The translations under genes were made by a program, and so were the position numbers. Below, in pieces: positions 4,122 to 6,811 of a stretch of 6,811 bases of DNA; position 1 is the stretch's first letter; each line of letters starts with the position of its first letter. The notes beneath the pieces were generated by a model. It had not been told where the DNA came from. It ran no database searches and saw only the letters and a list, made by a program, of their open reading frames with translations. Source of the DNA: Akkermansia muciniphila (GTDB lineage: Bacteria; Verrucomicrobiota; Verrucomicrobiia; Verrucomicrobiales; Akkermansiaceae); the NCBI GenBank assembly GCA_943324575.2, contig CALPMD020000066.1, forward strand, positions 1 through 6,811, read 5' to 3'.

Positions 4122-6811
4122 TTAGCGATCCAATCGCTCGACCCCGTAATCGCCGAAGGGAACCAGCAAATCGCCATCGGTGGCGATGGACACGCGATCC
4201 GGCGAAAAGCTCCATGTCGGGAAGTCCCAGACCTTTGCCGTCACGTCGTTGACAGCCGCCGCGAAAATGGAGTCCCACTTGGAGCCAGTGAGGGTGCCTT
4301 GGCTCCAGCGCAGCGCGTCGGGCTTCCAGCCGATTTTCAGCGCAGGCTCGGTGGTGAATTTGCCAGAGTCTCCCAACAGGCGGCGTTCCACCCCATCGGT
4401 GCTGGTGGTAAAGATGCGCCGCCCGCCGATGGTAGAGACGGTACCTGCCGGTTCGGCTAGGCTGGCGATCAGGAATGCGTCGAATCCATCGCAGGCGCTG
4501 ACTTGAATGGTTTTCGCACCTTGGCTATCCATGGTCCGCGTGAAGGCGAGGAAGCCATTGGCATCCAGTTCGCTGATAGCGAACAGCTCGCCCGGCAAGT
4601 CGATAGCTGGGCGAGTGATCGGAGTTCCGAAGGGAGCGATTTTGAGGACGGAGAGGGACTGAGCGGCTTGGCTTGAATCGAGCCAGCGACCGCTGGACGC
4701 GTCTTTCCATTGGGTGATACCCGCCACGACGAGTCCATCAGCCGCCTCGATGGCGCTATTCAGTTTCGATCCCGCTGGACCGAGGTCGACGGGAGCTTGA
4801 GCAACAGGCGCGCTGGGGACCGACACATCAAACGACAGAAGCTGCGGAGCCTCTTGAGGAATCCAATAGGGCTTTGGATTATAGATCGCTGGAACTGGCT
4901 GCGGCTTGAAAATCGCCTTAGAAAAGGATCCTAAGCGTGTTTTGACCTTGGGGGTGACGACCGGCAGAGCCACGGGTATCGGCATGATGTCGTCGATCGG
5001 GTAAATTCCAAAGCCGTAGGAATATTGGTAATTGATGGCCACGGCGGGGCGGTTTGGTTGGGGCCATAGCAAGTGGTCGCCAGCCAGCTGGGCACCGGAC
5101 TTTGGACTCACGGAGCAGGAACCCAGCAGGGTGAGATCGGGAGCGGCAGATGCATCGTAGATATCCAGGATTAGCTGGTTGGCTTGATTGCCGGCGTCAC
5201 CCATGAAGCGGACCCAATACATCCAAGGAGATGCCGAACCGATTTGGCGGAGGATGTAGAGTTTGCCATCGCGATGCTCCGCCATCTTGACGATGCCATC
5301 GCCGAGGTCGGTTTCTGAAAGGATCGCTTCGGATGTGTTTGCGGGAGAGACCCGCAGCGTTGCGCGGCCGTTGCCGAAGGATTGGCCGTCCTCGATCTGG
5401 AAAAGGTGATTGCCGACTTCGAGCACCCGGTTGACGGGCCAAGCGAGAGAGGCCTCGGCGAGCATTGCGGGAGCGTCGCGATCTGAGATGTCGGCGACTT
5501 CCATCACCCGCTGCGAGATGGACACTACGGCATCGCCGATCAGATCGGCGCGGCGCGCATCGAATTCATGGGCAATTTTTCCGCGCAGGCGGAGCTTTCC
5601 GGCGTTGAGATCGATGTCTATCAATTGGATGCCGGCGCTGCCGGATGTCCAATAACTTGCCGAAAGCGGGACCATCGCCAGACCGGCGTCGGGCAGGACT
5701 TTCAGCGCCTTGTCGTTCCAGATGGCCTCACTGTGTGCCCATTGTTCTCCCAAGTAGACCCGGCTGAGCAAGCTGGGGGCGGCCGGATCTTTCACATCGA
5801 AAAGCGAGGCGGCGATTTTGCCCGACTCCAAGCCGATCGAAAACAGGAGATCGCCGATTGGTTGCAGGTAGGAAGACCAACCTGGAACTTCCAGGCTGCC
5901 GGCGACGATTGGATTTTGAGAGTCGGCCAGATCGACCACCCACAGAGGGTCGGTTTGTAGGAAGGTCACGATGTAGGCTTTGTCACCTGCGAAGCGCGTG
6001 GCATAAAGGCTTTCGCCATGTGCTTCAGTCAGTTCGAGGCGACCGAGACGATCTTCGATGACCGCTGGGTGAAGGACGTCGGGCGACCAAGCGCGGAAAT
6101 TTTCAAGGATTGTTTTGGGAGTCCAGTTAATGCTGCGACTTTCCGAGATGGTCGTCAGCACGTTGTTGCGCCACTGAATTCTGAATTTGTTTGAAATCGC
6201 CCCCTCCGTGCGGATGGCTTGAGCCATCGGGATCAAGCCAGTCGATCGAACCGCAAAGACCGAAACGTCGGAAACATTCCACAGCCCGTTCGGGGTTGTC
6301 GTCACTGCCAGCCAATCGGGGCCGGAAGAAATCAGCGGGCTGTTTCCCTCGATCAGCGTTTCGCCATCGGCGGCGGGTGCTTGGTTGTCAGAGAGCAGCC
6401 ACTCGGTGAGGCGGCTTGGTTTATTCCATTCGGTGGTCGCCAGAATCAAGCGATCGCCCGCCAGGCGGCTGTCGGCCAGGCCGCCGGGCACGTCTTGGGT
6501 GAAGGTGATCTCGGCCTTGCCGCCGGAGACTTTCACTTGATTGATGCGCGTCGATTGTCCGCTTCCCCATGAGCCGACTTGAGTGAGAAGGATGACAGTG
6601 CGCCCCTCTTGGCTGGTCGGCAACACGTAAAGGTCCTGCCCGACGGCGGGAAGCCGCAGCGAGGCAGTGAGTTGGGGAGCAGAAGGAGTGGTTAAATCGA
6701 GTACCTGAAGACCTCGCAACTGGTTGAAGAAATAAACAGTGTTGCCGTCGACCTTCCAGATGTCCGCCTCTTCGAGAACGACAGTTGCCACGTCCTCAAC
6801 TGGAGCCGGCG
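4122..6811 (-). CDS. Large beta-propeller protein with LVIVD-type repeats (5' end outside window)
   Basis: The reading frame is open from the right edge to TAA at 4122, giving about 896 visible codons. A GTG at 6791 is internal, since upstream codons read ...PAPVED without a stop, so the true start lies beyond the window. The visible part opens with EEADIWKVDGNTVYFFNQLRG and then LQVLDLTTPSAPQL, as in bacterial C-terminal beta-propeller proteins. Further LVIVD-like units (V-D-x-x-D/S-x-x-x-P) include WVVDLADSQNPIVAGSLEVP (about 5890-5945), SLFDVKDPAAPSLLSRV (about 5760-5810) and MEVADISDRDAPAMLAEASL (about 5445-5505). Each is a propeller blade with a strand, an acidic turn and a following strand. 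A proline-rich insertion (about 4830-5000) interrupts the blades. No membrane anchor is seen at the C-terminus, which ends FGDYGVERLDR. Such proteins are usually secreted or surface-bound scaffolds, but the signal peptide cannot be seen here. The ligand is unknown. Confidence 0.9.
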   Translation of the reverse strand, partial: PAPVEDVATVVLEEADIWKVDGNTVYFFNQLRGLQVLDLTTPSAPQLTASLRLPAVGQDLYVLPTSQEGRTVILLTQVGSWGSGQSTRINQVKVSGGKAEITFTQDVPGGLADSRLAGDRLILATTEWNKPSRLTEWLLSDNQAPAADGETLIEGNSPLISSGPDWLAVTTTPNGLWNVSDVSVFAVRSTGLIPMAQAIRTEGAISNKFRIQWRNNVLTTISESRSINWTPKTILENFRAWSPDVLHPAVIEDRLGRLELTEAHGESLYATRFAGDKAYIVTFLQTDPLWVVDLADSQNPIVAGSLEVPGWSSYLQPIGDLLFSIGLESGKIAASLFDVKDPAAPSLLSRVYLGEQWAHSEAIWNDKALKVLPDAGLAMVPLSASYWTSGSAGIQLIDIDLNAGKLRLRGKIAHEFDARRADLIGDAVVSISQRVMEVADISDRDAPAMLAEASLAWPVNRVLEVGNHLFQIEDGQSFGNGRATLRVSPANTSEAILSETDLGDGIVKMAEHRDGKLYILRQIGSASPWMYWVRFMGDAGNQANQLILDIYDASAAPDLTLLGSCSVSPKSGAQLAGDHLLWPQPNRPAVAINYQYSYGFGIYPIDDIMPIPVALPVVTPKVKTRLGSFSKAIFKPQPVPAIYNPKPYWIPQEAPQLLSFDVSVPSAPVAQAPVDLGPAGSKLNSAIEAADGLVVAGITQWKDASSGRWLDSSQAAQSLSVLKIAPFGTPITRPAIDLPGELFAISELDANGFLAFTRTMDSQGAKTIQVSACDGFDAFLIASLAEPAGTVSTIGGRRIFTTSTDGVERRLLGDSGKFTTEPALKIGWKPDALRWSQGTLTGSKWDSIFAAAVNDVTAKVWDFPTWSFSPDRVSIATDGDLLVPFGDYGVERLDR

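Noticed and set aside
6789..6791. GTG at 6791 as the start of the beta-propeller gene
   Set aside because: The frame stays open to the window edge and the conserved propeller sequence begins within a few residues, so there is no room for a signal peptide; the real start must lie outside.

Overview
The window is most likely chromosomal DNA from a Verrucomicrobiota (PVC superphylum) bacterium. Four things point that way: the gene mix (a DUF6172 protein, a YycJ-type metallo-hydrolase, a secreted FAS1 protein and a large LVIVD-type beta-propeller protein), moderately high GC, the lack of recognisable Shine-Dalgarno sequences before all four complete genes, and an RNase P RNA whose P15 loop seems to lack the tRNA-CCA-binding GGU. 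This placement is an inference from familiarity, not from a database search. The window looks like ordinary housekeeping and cell-envelope DNA. I see no transposase, integrase, CRISPR array, tRNA or recognisable defence system.

Layout from left to right: (1) 1-258 is a degenerate 21-bp tandem repeat array of about eleven units, followed by roughly 275 bp with no convincing gene. (2) 534-1310 (minus) encodes a WalJ/YycJ-like MBL-fold metallo-hydrolase. Upstream of it on the same strand, after 104 bp, 1415-1711 (minus) encodes a small DUF6172 protein. (3) A 219-bp divergent intergenic region leads to the RNase P RNA gene rnpB (1931-2330, plus), followed by a strong hairpin at 2340-2365. (4) 2581-3195 (plus) encodes an exported single-domain FAS1 (fasciclin) protein with a heptad-repeat linker, ended by an intrinsic terminator at 3220-3258. 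(5) Convergent with it, 3262-4047 (minus) encodes a six-TM rhomboid-like membrane protein with a C-terminal zinc-ribbon-like tail. (6) 4122-6811 (minus) is the C-terminal 890 or so codons of a large beta-propeller protein whose start lies beyond the right edge.

The minus-strand pairs (propeller then rhomboid-like; DUF6172 then MBL hydrolase) are spaced 74 and 104 bp apart. Each could be co-transcribed, but nothing in the sequence requires it, and I see no obvious shared pathway. The most noteworthy items are the 21-bp repeat array, the atypical RNase P RNA P15 loop, and a rhomboid-fold protein that seems to have lost its catalytic residues and carries a Cys/His tail.
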